From: JABDMH01 sp965223165
GTDB taxonomy: Bacteria > Bacteroidota > Bacteroidia > Chitinophagales > Saprospiraceae
NCBI GenBank assembly: GCA_965223165.1
Contig: CBDCVQ010000020.1
Location: forward strand, 1,550,001-1,614,000
Direction of reading: 5' to 3'
DNA: 64,000 bases
This document shows, one piece after another, positions 16,150-25,918 of the stretch. Under the pieces are notes generated by a model. The model searched no databases, was not told the origin of the DNA, and saw only the letters and a program-made list of their open reading frames with translations. Every line of letters begins with the position of its first letter. Position 1 is the first letter of the stretch. A program made the translations under genes and the position numbers.

Positions 16150-17748
16150 CTAAAACTTGACAAACTGTGCTCTGCTCGTTTCGGCTCCGTCTTTCAACAC
16201 GACAAAGTACACCCCCGCGGCAAGACCAGTCAGATCAACTTCCCACCAAGTAACCGCTTGGGCAATCGAGGTCCCCGCCATCTTTTTACCGGATATATCG
16301 AAGATCGAAATGGAGAAGTTTGCTACGGGCGTTTCAAAGTGTATCCCGGCCACACCGTAGACGGGATTGGGGTAGATCATCAGCTCCTGTGCCGCCGTGG
16401 GTACACGTGGATAAGCCATCCGGATCGCCTCGTATGCTTTGGCGAGATCTAATCTCCCTCCACTCACGGTCCTACCCCTCAGGTCCGCCACCGGGGTCAC
16501 ATGGTCCAAGAGAATTCCCTTCAAAAATTGTGTGCTCGCCGTTGGCGACGTAAGCACCTCTTCGTAGAAGATTTGTGAGGGGTGACTGTAAAGCAACGCA
16601 ATCGCCGCGGAGACATGGGGCGTGGCATATGAGGTGCCTCTTATCGTGCCGTATCCACCATTGATCACCGTGGTTAGAATCGCTTCACCCGGTGCCGACA
16701 AGTCCACCGTTGTCTTTCCAAACCCTGCCACAGCGAGATGGTCCTCACGATCAGTATTGGTTACAATAATCAGATGGCCACTTGTGCATTGGGCCGGCAA
16801 GTCACCAAAGAGGTCGGCATTCGCTTGATTGTTTGCAGCAGCACCCACGGCAATAATCCCTTGCTCACCCATCCGGTCAATCACGTTGCAAAAGGCCGGG
16901 GCGTCCTTCTCAAATAAGCCCTCATATCCGTAGGAGAGATTGACCGCAACAATAAAGGCGCCTTGGGCACCACGGGTCTCGTTGTACCTGCGCCTAAGCT
17001 CCATGAAGTAGGAGTGAGCCTGGATCGCATTGGCTAACGACAAGTCCAATGTCGAGGCTAGCGCGATTTTGACCGACCAGTTGACACTTGCCATACCAAG
17101 ACCGTTATTGGTCATGGCGCCCAAAACTCCAATTACGCCAGTCCCATGCCCTGCCGGGTCCTGGGCATGCCTGTCCTTTCCATGGTCAAGGCTGATACCT
17201 GCGAAATCATCTACATATCCATTTTGGTCGTCATCGAAGTCGTTGTCGGGCACTTCGGACCTGTTCTTCCATAGCAGATCGCCAAACTCTTCGTGATCGA
17301 GGTCAATGCCCGATTCCATGACCCCGATGACAATCGTATCTCCGCCATAAGTGACGCCACCGGTGGTCTCAGGCCAGATTTCACTGACACCAATGCTAGC
17401 GAGATTCCACTGCTCCACAAACCTTGGGTCGTCGGGAGTCTTTCTTGCTTCAAATCGATAATTCGGCTGTGTGTTCAATACGCCCGGCAGTCTGCTCAAC
17501 AATGCGGAGGCGGAGTGATAGTCCATGTCCTCGCCAAATGTGCCGAGGTAAATATTGAGCATCCGACTAAGGCACCGGGTTTGGGTGAATTGGCGTAGCT
17601 CTCTGGAGCTCGACAGCACTTCCTCCAACGTCCCTTGATGATCTAGTTGAAAGATGATCTCCTTGTGACCAATCGGCTGCACATATACGAGAGAGGGAAA
17701 GATAACCGCGATAAGGGCCAAAAGGCCTTGGCCTCTGCCACAAAGCAT
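16150..17748 (-). CDS. Subtilisin-like (S8) protein with type IX secretion sorting domain; catalytic Asp replaced by Glu
   Basis: 532 residues: signal peptide (GLLALIAVIFPSLVYVQ), an inhibitor-like propeptide, the S8 domain from about residue 110 to 440, and a C-terminal sorting domain (starts IYPNPVYGVAGIHF, ends AQFVKF) for type IX secretion. The catalytic His201 (DPAGHGTG), oxyanion Asn306 and Ser373 (GTSYATPHVS) are present. The position of the catalytic Asp reads VMESG, Glu145 (codon 17314-17316, GAA), instead of the usual Asp-Ser/Thr-Gly. It may be a weak or dead protease. Acidic loops (DNDFDDDQNGYVDDFAG) are typical of calcium-binding secreted S8 enzymes of Bacteroidota. Confidence 0.9.
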   Translation of the reverse strand: MLCGRGQGLLALIAVIFPSLVYVQPIGHKEIIFQLDHQGTLEEVLSSSRELRQFTQTRCLSRMLNIYLGTFGEDMDYHSASALLSRLPGVLNTQPNYRFEARKTPDDPRFVEQWNLASIGVSEIWPETTGGVTYGGDTIVIGVMESGIDLDHEEFGDLLWKNRSEVPDNDFDDDQNGYVDDFAGISLDHGKDRHAQDPAGHGTGVIGVLGAMTNNGLGMASVNWSVKIALASTLDLSLANAIQAHSYFMELRRRYNETRGAQGAFIVAVNLSYGYEGLFEKDAPAFCNVIDRMGEQGIIAVGAAANNQANADLFGDLPAQCTSGHLIIVTNTDREDHLAVAGFGKTTVDLSAPGEAILTTVINGGYGTIRGTSYATPHVSAAIALLYSHPSQIFYEEVLTSPTASTQFLKGILLDHVTPVADLRGRTVSGGRLDLAKAYEAIRMAYPRVPTAAQELMIYPNPVYGVAGIHFETPVANFSISIFDISGKKMAGTSIAQAVTWWEVDLTGLAAGVYFVVLKDGAETSRAQFVKF

Positions 17749-17885
17749 GATCTTGGGTTTGTTTCAAATTTAGGCTTTTCTCAAAAACCATCCGGTCAAA
17801 CAAGGAGCATTCACCAAGCCGTCTGCGATCTATGCTGTGGAGTACCGACGATCTCGCCACCCGGATTGCTCAAGCAGATAGACGC

Positions 17886-18275
17886 TCAGTCTGCCAGCAC
17901 CTCTATCCGTACCTTGACTACCCCCGCCTCGAGCATATCGAGCTGGCGAGCGGCCGCTTTGGAGAGATCGATGATCCGATCCCCGTAGTAGGGCCCACGG
18001 TCATTGATGACCACGGTAGTCTGATGGTCATTGGATAGATTTGTGATGCGAGTGCGAGTGCCAAAGGGCAGGGTAAGGTGCGCGGCGGTCAGTGCCGTCG
18101 AATCGTAGATCTCCCCAGACGCGGTTGTTCCTCCATGGAAAAAGTCAGCGTAGTACGAAGCCTCTCCCTCGATCACTTGCGTAATCTTGTCGCGGCAGCT
18201 CAAGGAGATGGCCAGGCAAAGCGTACTGATGCAGATCAAGATTTGCACAGAAGAAAACTGATTGAAGGTACCCAC
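17886..18275 (-). CDS. RlpA-like double-psi beta-barrel lipoprotein
   Basis: 129 residues with lipobox AISLSC, then the RlpA/DPBB core: GEASYYADFFHGGTTASGE, TAAHLTLPFGTRTRITNL, VVINDRGPYYGDRIIDLSKAAARQL. RlpA proteins act on septal peptidoglycan, some as lytic transglycosylases acting on denuded glycans; this one has no SPOR domain. The GTG start at 18275 is supported by GGAGGG five bases upstream, an unusually good ribosome binding site for this window. It is divergent from the cytochrome gene at 18361. Confidence 0.9.
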   Translation of the reverse strand: MGTFNQFSSVQILICISTLCLAISLSCRDKITQVIEGEASYYADFFHGGTTASGEIYDSTALTAAHLTLPFGTRTRITNLSNDHQTTVVINDRGPYYGDRIIDLSKAAARQLDMLEAGVVKVRIEVLAD

Positions 18276-18360
18276 TTACACCCTCCGCAAAATAGCACTT
18301 CACCAACATCTGCTCACGAATTTTTGGAATTCTGTAATTTCAAAGCTTCCAAATTTTGCC

Positions 18361-21300
18361 ATGCAGATCAGACATCTTTCCATCATCCTCGCTTTGGTCG
18401 GACTCCTTTGGAGCTGTGGGTCAGACGTGCCGCCCGAAGTGGCGGCAGAATGGGCGCATCTCCCGGACAAGATCAACTACAACTTTCACATCAAGCCCAT
18501 CTTATCTGATCGCTGCTATAGCTGCCACGGACCCGACGAGAAAGCGCGTAAGGCAGACCTCCGTCTCGATCTGGAAGCGCAGGCGAAGGCAAAACTGAAG
18601 GACAATCGCCGGGCCATCCAGCCTGGACAGCCCGGTCGGAGCTCCCTATGCGATCGCATCTTGTCCTCCGACGAGGAGTACAGGATGCCACCGGCAGACT
18701 CCAAGTTGACACTCACCCATCGCGAAAAAGCCATGTTGGTAAAGTGGATCGAGCAAGGAGCAGTCTTCGAAAAGCACTGGTCCTTTATCCCGCCCACTCC
18801 AACCACGGTGCCCGAAGTACCCTCCGACTATGAAGTAGCCAATGAGATCGATGCCTTTGTGATCAACCAAATGTTGCTCCGGCAACTCGAGCCCGCCGAT
18901 CGAGCAGCCAAGGAGCGGCAACTCAAGCGGGTCTACATGGACCTGACCGGGCTCCCCCCAACCGTGGCGGAGCAAGATGCCTTCCTCCAAAGTAGCGACC
19001 CCGACGCGTATGAGCAGGTGGTGGATCGTCTATTGGCGTCCGACGCCTGCGCAGAGCGCCTCACCTTAGAATGGATGGACGTAGCCCGATACGCGGATTC
19101 TCACGGACTTCACGCAGACGGCTGGCGTCGGATGTGGCCTTGGAGAGATTGGGTAATAGATGCTTTCAAGGACAACATGTCGTACGACGAGTTTGTCACC
19201 AAGCAACTGGCCGGGGACCTCTTGCCCGATGCCCATAGGGAGGATATTTTGGCCACCGCTTTTCACCGCAATCATCCGATGACGGCAGAAGGAGGGGCCA
19301 TTGACGAAGAGTACCGACTCGAATATGTGGCCGATCGCACCAATACCACCGCTACCGCCTTCATGGGTATGACGATGGAATGTGCCAAGTGCCATGACCA
19401 CAAGTTTGACCCGATTTCGCAAAAGCAATACTACCAACTAAGCGCCTTCTTCAACAATGTCAAGGAGCTGGGAATGACGGGTGATGATGGAGACTACGGT
19501 CCCATGCTCAAACTGATCTCCTCGGACACGGAGCAACTCCTGTCAGATCTGGCAGGTGATGTGGCGGCGCTGGACGATGAGATTGAGCAAACCTCGGCAC
19601 GACTGCAAGAGGCCTCCTCGACCGATCTGTCGACGGGCTCCCTCGATCGTGGACTGCATGCCCATCTGCCGCTGGAGAGGATACGGTCCAGTCAGCGGGA
19701 CCAGCGCACGGTATTTGAATTGGACGGTCACCGATCTTACACGACCTCGGCCGAGCGAGCACTGTCCGAAGGAAAGATCGGCAAGAGTATCCAACTAGAA
19801 ACAGGATTTGACGAGCTCTATCTGGAGGGAAAAGGAAACTTTGATGTGCAAGATGCCTTTGCCGGAGCGCTCTGGATCAAGACCACCAAAAAGAAAGAAG
19901 GTAAGACGCAGGTGCTCATGGGCAATGCCGGCGACAAAAACAATTTTTGGCGCGGATGGGATTTCTATCTGGACGACCAAAACACCTTGTCGCTCCGACT
20001 GATCCACTCGCTGCCGCACAATTATCTCCATGTGAAAACGGAGACCTCCGTACCACTGGACGAATGGACCCATGTGGCCTTCAGCTATGATGGCTCGGCA
20101 CAGGCGTCCGGAAGTCAGCTCTACATCAACGGGCAGGCACAGGAGATCTCGGTGGAATATGACCGACTGTACAAAAACATTCGAACCATCTCGTCCGGGG
20201 CAAACAACGAGATTAATCGCGCCCTGCGGATCGGCAAGAGCTATCGGGGCTTTACGGGAGATAATGGCATCTTCCTCGGCTGGATTGACGAGGTGCGTCT
20301 GTACCAACGTGCCCTCAGTGGCTGGGAGGTGGCTCAGTTGGCGATGCTGCCGGATGAACAGATCCCACCGGACGCTATTAAGCACCATCACCTGCTGCAG
20401 GCACCTATGCTGCAACGCTTGCAGACGGAGCGGGCCGATGCCTTAAAGAAGTATATCGCAGCCATGGACACCATCGACGAGATCATGGTGATGGAGGAGC
20501 TGCCGCAACCTCGTGCCACCTTCGTGCTCAATCGCGGCCAATACGATTCACCGCAAGAAGAGGTCGCACCGGCAACCCCCGAGGAGATTCTGGCCTTTCC
20601 CGCAGATTATCCCACCAATCGATTGGGTCTGGCCCAGTGGCTGTTTCATCCGGACCATCCATTGACTGCCCGGGTCACGGTCAATCGGTATTGGCAGATG
20701 ATCTTTGGACGAGGCCTGGTCAAGACGGTCCAGGACTTTGGCAATCAAGGATCGCTCCCATCCCATCCCGCACTCCTGGATTGGCTGGCGCTCGACCTGC
20801 AAAAGTCGGGTTGGGATATCAAGGCCTTATTGAAAGAAATGGTGACCTCCGCCACCTATCGTCAAGCCTCCGGGGCGACCAGCCAGCAAAAGGAACTGGA
20901 CCCAGAAAACATTTATTTGTCCGTCTCTCCATCCTACCGATGGCCGGCCGAACTGATTCGCGACAATGCACTGGCCGCCAGCGGCTTGCTGGTGAGAAAG
21001 GTCGGTGGCCCCAGTGTCAAGCCGTACCAACCGGAAGGATTGTGGATCGAAAAGGGCAACTTTTCTCATAAGCTGCTGCGCTACGAGGTTGACAGCGGAG
21101 ACGATCTATACCGGCGTAGTCTCTATACCTTTATCAAGCGCACCTCTCCACATCCCGTCATGACCACCTTCGACGTACCTAGCCGGGATGTCTGTCATGT
21201 CTCCCGTGAATCTACCAACACGCCGCTGCAAGCCCTCATTTTGCTCAATGAGCCGCTCTTTGTCGAATGTGCGCGGGTACTGGCGAGTGAAATGCTGCAG

Positions 21301-21564
21301 AAAGAAGGGGATACGGACAGCCAAGTGGTCTATGGCTTTCGGGCTGTCACGGGCCGATCACCAAGTCAAGACGAGATTGGTATCCTCGCAGAAATGTATG
21401 TGCGTGAGTTGGAGACGTACGGCACGGAGGCTTCCGCGGCTAAGAATTTGCTGGCCGTCGGCGAGTCAAAGGTGGGTGCTACTGTGCCAGCAAAAAGGCT
21501 GGCCGCCATGACAGTGGTCGCTAGCACCCTACTCAATCTCGACGAGGCATATATGAAGAGGTAG
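18361..21564 (+). CDS. PSD1/cytochrome-type (DUF1549/DUF1553) lipoprotein with LamG domain
   Basis: 1067 residues. Lipobox LLWSC (Cys19), a haem-binding C-type cytochrome motif CYSCH at 52-56 with the planctomycete-cytochrome tail (RKADLRLD), DUF1549 at roughly 150-380, a LamG/concanavalin-like domain at about 450-670 (AGALWIKTTKK, WTHVAFSYDGSA, GWIDEVRLYQRAL), and DUF1553 at about 740-1000 (NRLGLAQWLFHPDHPLTARVTVNRYW has the family pattern). ATG 18361 is preferred over 18262. It forms a pair with the DUF1501 gene downstream. The LamG domain suggests contact with a glycan, and the haem suggests electron transfer; the reaction is unknown. Confidence 0.92.
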   Translation: MQIRHLSIILALVGLLWSCGSDVPPEVAAEWAHLPDKINYNFHIKPILSDRCYSCHGPDEKARKADLRLDLEAQAKAKLKDNRRAIQPGQPGRSSLCDRILSSDEEYRMPPADSKLTLTHREKAMLVKWIEQGAVFEKHWSFIPPTPTTVPEVPSDYEVANEIDAFVINQMLLRQLEPADRAAKERQLKRVYMDLTGLPPTVAEQDAFLQSSDPDAYEQVVDRLLASDACAERLTLEWMDVARYADSHGLHADGWRRMWPWRDWVIDAFKDNMSYDEFVTKQLAGDLLPDAHREDILATAFHRNHPMTAEGGAIDEEYRLEYVADRTNTTATAFMGMTMECAKCHDHKFDPISQKQYYQLSAFFNNVKELGMTGDDGDYGPMLKLISSDTEQLLSDLAGDVAALDDEIEQTSARLQEASSTDLSTGSLDRGLHAHLPLERIRSSQRDQRTVFELDGHRSYTTSAERALSEGKIGKSIQLETGFDELYLEGKGNFDVQDAFAGALWIKTTKKKEGKTQVLMGNAGDKNNFWRGWDFYLDDQNTLSLRLIHSLPHNYLHVKTETSVPLDEWTHVAFSYDGSAQASGSQLYINGQAQEISVEYDRLYKNIRTISSGANNEINRALRIGKSYRGFTGDNGIFLGWIDEVRLYQRALSGWEVAQLAMLPDEQIPPDAIKHHHLLQAPMLQRLQTERADALKKYIAAMDTIDEIMVMEELPQPRATFVLNRGQYDSPQEEVAPATPEEILAFPADYPTNRLGLAQWLFHPDHPLTARVTVNRYWQMIFGRGLVKTVQDFGNQGSLPSHPALLDWLALDLQKSGWDIKALLKEMVTSATYRQASGATSQQKELDPENIYLSVSPSYRWPAELIRDNALAASGLLVRKVGGPSVKPYQPEGLWIEKGNFSHKLLRYEVDSGDDLYRRSLYTFIKRTSPHPVMTTFDVPSRDVCHVSRESTNTPLQALILLNEPLFVECARVLASEMLQKEGDTDSQVVYGFRAVTGRSPSQDEIGILAEMYVRELETYGTEASAAKNLLAVGESKVGATVPAKRLAAMTVVASTLLNLDEAYMKR

Positions 21565-21790
21565 CCTTGCTGATGGACTGGAATTGGTCTGCTGGTGCTC
21601 GTGCCAAAGGGCTTTGTTTATGGAATAGGCCCGATTGGGGGGCGGAACGATCGTACTCTTGCACTTAGCCACTGAGGCTCAGTGATTAAGGATTTCTCGA
21701 AAGAAAAGTCCGATCATTGAATTTTTAGTAATTTACTGTGCTGATTCTTGGCAAACCCTCACTCTTACAAATTAATTGGAATCTTACGGC

Positions 21791-23212
21791 ATGCTTTGTC
21801 AGAAGACGAATGATTTTTTGAGCCGCCGTGACTTCCTGACCAAGACATCTCTAGGTCTGGGAGCATTGGCATTTTCGGGATTCTCCTCCCCAAGTACATC
21901 GGGCGCCGTTGGACCCCGACCCCATGCCACGCCCCGCGCTAAGCGAATCATCTATCTCTTTCAGAGTGGGGCCCCTTCGCAGATAGATCTGTTTGACCAT
22001 AAGCCCCTGCTCCAGCAGATGCATGGCCAGGAATTGCCGGAATCGGTACGGGGCGGACAGCGTCTGACGGGCATGACCGCCGGTCAGAGTTCATTTCCCC
22101 TGGTGGGCACGCCATTCTCTTTTGCCCAGTATGGACAGTCCAATCGGTGGGTAAGTGATCTCCTGCCCTATACGAGCGAAGTGGTGGATGAACTCTGCTT
22201 TGTCAAATCGATGTACACGGAGGCGATCAATCACGATCCGGCCGTCACCTTTATCCAGACCGGCTCACAGTTTCCCGGACGGCCTTCGATGGGTGCCTGG
22301 GTCAGCTATGGCCTGGGGTCAGACAATGAAAACCTACCCGCCTTCGTAGTCTTGGTGACAAAGGACAAATTTGGACAGCCCTTGTATTCGCGCTCGTGGG
22401 GCAATGGCTTTCTTCCTTCTGAGCACCAGGGAGTACAGTTTCGCGCCGGCAAGAATCCGGTGCTGTACCTCGAAAACCCTCCCGGCATCTCTGCGCAGCG
22501 GAGGCGCGACCAGCTAGATGACCTGCGAAAGCTCCAGGAAATCCAGCACAACGAAATGGAAGATCCGGAGATCACCGCCAGGATTGCCCAATACGAAATG
22601 GCCTTTCGGATGCAGACCTCCGTGCCAGAGATCATGAGCACGGATCAGGAACCTGACTACATCTACGATATGTATGGGGAGGATTCTCGCAAACCAGGCA
22701 CCTATGCAGCCAATTGTCTGCTGGCCCGCAGGCTCGCCGAGCGGGGCGTCAAGTTTATCCAGCTATATCACCAAGGCTGGGATCAACATGGCAACCTCAA
22801 GGGAGGTATCACGCAGCAGTGCAAAGAGACCGACCAGGCTTCCGCGGCACTGATCAAGGATCTGTCGCAACGCGGCTTGCTGGAGGACACGTTGGTCATC
22901 TGGGGTGGCGAATTTGGACGGACTAACTATTCCCAAGGTCAGCTGACTCCTGAGCGCTTTGGCCGAGATCATCACCCCGGCTGCTTCACCATCTGGATGG
23001 CCGGTGGTGGTGTCAAACCGGGATTTTCCTTTGGCAAAACGGACGACTTTGGCTACAATGTCGCCGAAAACGGCGTGCACATCCATGATCTGCAGGCCAC
23101 CATTTTGCATCTGCTAGGGGTCGATCACGAGGAGTTGACGTACAAGTTTCAGGGGCGCCGCTTTCGGTTGACGGACGTGCATGGACACGTGGTAAAGCAC
23201 ATTCTCGCCTAG
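21791..23212 (+). CDS. DUF1501 protein with Tat signal
   Basis: 473 residues, a sulfatase/phosphatase-fold (alkaline-phosphatase-like) family. The twin-arginine leader SRRDFLTKTSLGLGALAF implies export in folded form. Landmarks are KRIIYLFQSGAPSQIDLFDH, VTFIQTGSQFPGRPSMGAW, QLYHQGWDQHGNL, LVIWGGEFGRTNYSQG and GRDHHPGCFTIWMAGGG. ATG 21791 is preferred to TTG 21776. DUF1501 genes nearly always sit next to DUF1553 cytochrome genes, as here, which implies a shared complex or pathway. Its TAG stop overlaps the GTG start of the next gene (23210-23214). Confidence 0.92.
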   Translation: MLCQKTNDFLSRRDFLTKTSLGLGALAFSGFSSPSTSGAVGPRPHATPRAKRIIYLFQSGAPSQIDLFDHKPLLQQMHGQELPESVRGGQRLTGMTAGQSSFPLVGTPFSFAQYGQSNRWVSDLLPYTSEVVDELCFVKSMYTEAINHDPAVTFIQTGSQFPGRPSMGAWVSYGLGSDNENLPAFVVLVTKDKFGQPLYSRSWGNGFLPSEHQGVQFRAGKNPVLYLENPPGISAQRRRDQLDDLRKLQEIQHNEMEDPEITARIAQYEMAFRMQTSVPEIMSTDQEPDYIYDMYGEDSRKPGTYAANCLLARRLAERGVKFIQLYHQGWDQHGNLKGGITQQCKETDQASAALIKDLSQRGLLEDTLVIWGGEFGRTNYSQGQLTPERFGRDHHPGCFTIWMAGGGVKPGFSFGKTDDFGYNVAENGVHIHDLQATILHLLGVDHEELTYKFQGRRFRLTDVHGHVVKHILA

Positions 23213-25914
23213 TGAGCGCTCGCCTCATACATACCGTCCTCGCATTCGCCGCCTTGATCATCCTAGGTTGTTTGACCCAGCGACGTCAGGTGAGTTATAG
23301 CCAAGACATTAAGCCCATTCTCAACAAGAAGTGTCTGCGCTGTCATGGAGGCATTAAAGCCAACGGCGGATTGAGTTTCCTCTTTCGAGAAGAGGCCTTT
23401 GGTGAGACCGAGTCTGGTCTGCCCGCCATTGTGGCAGGCAAGTCTTCGGCTAGCGAGATGATACAGCGCATCAAGTCGCACGACCCCGAGCTACGTATGC
23501 CGCAAGATGATGATCCACTGGAAGACCATGAGATCCGCTTGCTGGAGCGATGGATCGATCAGGGGGCGGAGTGGGATGACCACTGGTCCTACACTCCGTT
23601 AGTCGATCCGGAGATTCCATCGACCAGTGGGCCGTTCGCCCTCACAGACTTGGATCATTTTGTCGTTGACGAGCTAGCCACTATGAGCCTCCAACCCAAC
23701 GAAGCCGCGCCTCCGCCCGCACTGGCCCGGAGGTTGAGCTTTGACTTGCTGGGCTTGCCTGCTGATATCGAGCTCGCGGCTGACTATCTGCGGGACCCCA
23801 CCATGGAGCAGTACCGCCAGCTGGTCAATGACTTACTTGCGTCGCCTCACTACGGCGAGCAGATGGCGTCGATGTGGTTGGATCTGGCCCGATACGCAGA
23901 TTCGCAGGGGTACGAGAAGGATGCCCACCGGGATATCTGGCGCTACCGTGACTGGCTCATCGACGCATTTAATCGGGACTTGCCCTTTGATCAGTTTACG
24001 ATCGATCAACTCGCCGGAGACCTGGTGCCCAATCCTACGAAGGAACAACTGATCGCGACCGCCTTTCACCGCAACACGATGACCAATGCAGAGGGGGGCA
24101 CCGAGGACGAAGAATATCGTACGGCGGCGGTGGTGGATCGTGTCAATAGCACCTTTGAGATATGGCAGGGCACCACCATCTCTTGCGTGCAGTGTCATTC
24201 GCATCCCTATGATCCCTTCACCCAGGAAGAGTACTTTGGACTCTATGCGCTATTCAACAACACCCAAGACGCCGACCTGGACAACGAGTTTCCATTTCTG
24301 TTGGAGGTCCAGGATTCGTTGGAGCATATCCAAGCGATCGCCCAATGGATCAGTGCGCAAACCGATCGACCGCGCGAAGGCCATCAGCAAGTCTCCGGCC
24401 CCCAGATCAGAGCGCTCATGTGGCCGCGGCTCTTTGCCGATCTCTCCGACGACTTTCAAGACGTACTCGTGGGCTCCACCACTTTTAGCAACTCTTCCTA
24501 CAACGCCAATAACCAAAAGCACAAGAAGTACTACCTGATCTTTCGCAATTGTGACCTGACTGGGCTGGAGGGTTTTCGCTATCGATATCGATCGCACGGC
24601 AGCGATGCGCAGATACAAGTACGACTGGACAGCATCGACGGACCTGTGATCTCCACCCATCAGATGCAGAAGTCCAAGGATTGGCAATGGACAAGCGCTA
24701 AGTCCGAACCGGTGGACGGCAGGCATGATTTGATTTTCCACTTTATCAACACGACGGGCGACTTTCGCAATGGCGTTGTCCATCTCCGCGAGATCGAGCT
24801 CACCATTCCCGATGAGCCCATCGGTCCGCAGCTGCGCAAAAAGCAAGATCGGCTGCTGTCCATGTATCGTAACGGCACCCGTACCCCGATCATGAAAGAG
24901 CGATCTGCGCTGTTAGCTCGCCAGACCTTTGTACATGAGCGAGGCAACTATCTGGTCCCCGGCAAGCAGGTGGAGCCGGGACTGCCCACCATACTCAATG
25001 GATCCGGTCGCAGCGTGCAAAACCGGCTCGAGCTGGCCCAATGGCTGGTCAGTGAAGACAACCCGCTGACGGCAAGGGTCATCGCCAATCGGATCTGGGC
25101 CATGGTCTTTGGACATGGTATCGTCGAGACCTCCGAAGATTTTGGGACGCAGGGCATTCCGCCCACCCATCGGGCGTTGCTTGATCATCTGGCGTATCGC
25201 TTTTCGCACGACTTTGGATGGAGTATCAAGCAGCTGCTCACCTACATCGTTTGCTCGGCTACCTATCGTCAATCTTCCGAAGTGACCCCGCAAAAAATTG
25301 AAGGTGACCCCTACAACAAATATTACAGCCGAGGCGTGCGCAAGCGATTGAGCGCCGAACAAATCAGAGATCAGGCGCTCGCCATCGGAGAGTTGCTCAA
25401 TCCCATGGTCGGCGGAGCGAGCGTCATGCCGCCCCAGCCGGAGGGGGTATGGCAAGTAGTATATAGCAATGCCAAATGGTACGAGGACAATCAGGCAGAC
25501 AAGTATCGGCGAGGCCTCTATACCTACTGGAAAAGGACTACTCCTTATCCCTCTATGGTGGCGTTTGACAGCCCGAGTCGCGAATTTTGTGTCTCCCGGC
25601 GCATTCCCACCAATACGCCACTACAGGCCTTGGTGACCCTAAATGATACCGTCTACATCGAGGCAGCGTCTGGCCTGGCAGCCTGGATGCAAGACCAACA
25701 CCCTGACGACCTGACAGCAGCCGTCGTCCATGGATACGAAAAAGCATTGTTGGAAAAACCCGACCCGGAAACGCTGCGCACGTTGATGGATCTTCTTGAT
25801 ACCGCCGGTGAGCAGCTCACCCCTGCTGCAAGCGATGAGACCAAGGCGCCGGCGCCGATGGTGATCGTGGCCAATGCCATCATGAATTTGGACGCATTTC
25901 TCACCAAAAGTTGA
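23212..25914 (+). CDS. PSD1/cytochrome-type (DUF1549/DUF1553) lipoprotein, second copy, with CBM6-like segment
   Basis: 900 residues. Lipobox ILGC (Cys20), haem motif CLRCH at 41-45, DUF1549 at about 140-370, then a strand-rich middle with the CBM6-like pattern (TDRP region to KDWQWTSAKSEPVDGRHDLIFHFIN), then DUF1553 (NRLELAQWLVSEDNPLTARV, ERFSVSRRIPTNTPLQAL-like end). The GTG start overlaps the previous stop. It differs from the first PSD1 gene mainly in its glycan-binding module, so the two pairs may serve different polymers. This functional contrast is inference. Confidence 0.9.
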   Translation: MSARLIHTVLAFAALIILGCLTQRRQVSYSQDIKPILNKKCLRCHGGIKANGGLSFLFREEAFGETESGLPAIVAGKSSASEMIQRIKSHDPELRMPQDDDPLEDHEIRLLERWIDQGAEWDDHWSYTPLVDPEIPSTSGPFALTDLDHFVVDELATMSLQPNEAAPPPALARRLSFDLLGLPADIELAADYLRDPTMEQYRQLVNDLLASPHYGEQMASMWLDLARYADSQGYEKDAHRDIWRYRDWLIDAFNRDLPFDQFTIDQLAGDLVPNPTKEQLIATAFHRNTMTNAEGGTEDEEYRTAAVVDRVNSTFEIWQGTTISCVQCHSHPYDPFTQEEYFGLYALFNNTQDADLDNEFPFLLEVQDSLEHIQAIAQWISAQTDRPREGHQQVSGPQIRALMWPRLFADLSDDFQDVLVGSTTFSNSSYNANNQKHKKYYLIFRNCDLTGLEGFRYRYRSHGSDAQIQVRLDSIDGPVISTHQMQKSKDWQWTSAKSEPVDGRHDLIFHFINTTGDFRNGVVHLREIELTIPDEPIGPQLRKKQDRLLSMYRNGTRTPIMKERSALLARQTFVHERGNYLVPGKQVEPGLPTILNGSGRSVQNRLELAQWLVSEDNPLTARVIANRIWAMVFGHGIVETSEDFGTQGIPPTHRALLDHLAYRFSHDFGWSIKQLLTYIVCSATYRQSSEVTPQKIEGDPYNKYYSRGVRKRLSAEQIRDQALAIGELLNPMVGGASVMPPQPEGVWQVVYSNAKWYEDNQADKYRRGLYTYWKRTTPYPSMVAFDSPSREFCVSRRIPTNTPLQALVTLNDTVYIEAASGLAAWMQDQHPDDLTAAVVHGYEKALLEKPDPETLRTLMDLLDTAGEQLTPAASDETKAPAPMVIVANAIMNLDAFLTKS

Positions 25915-25918
25915 GCCG

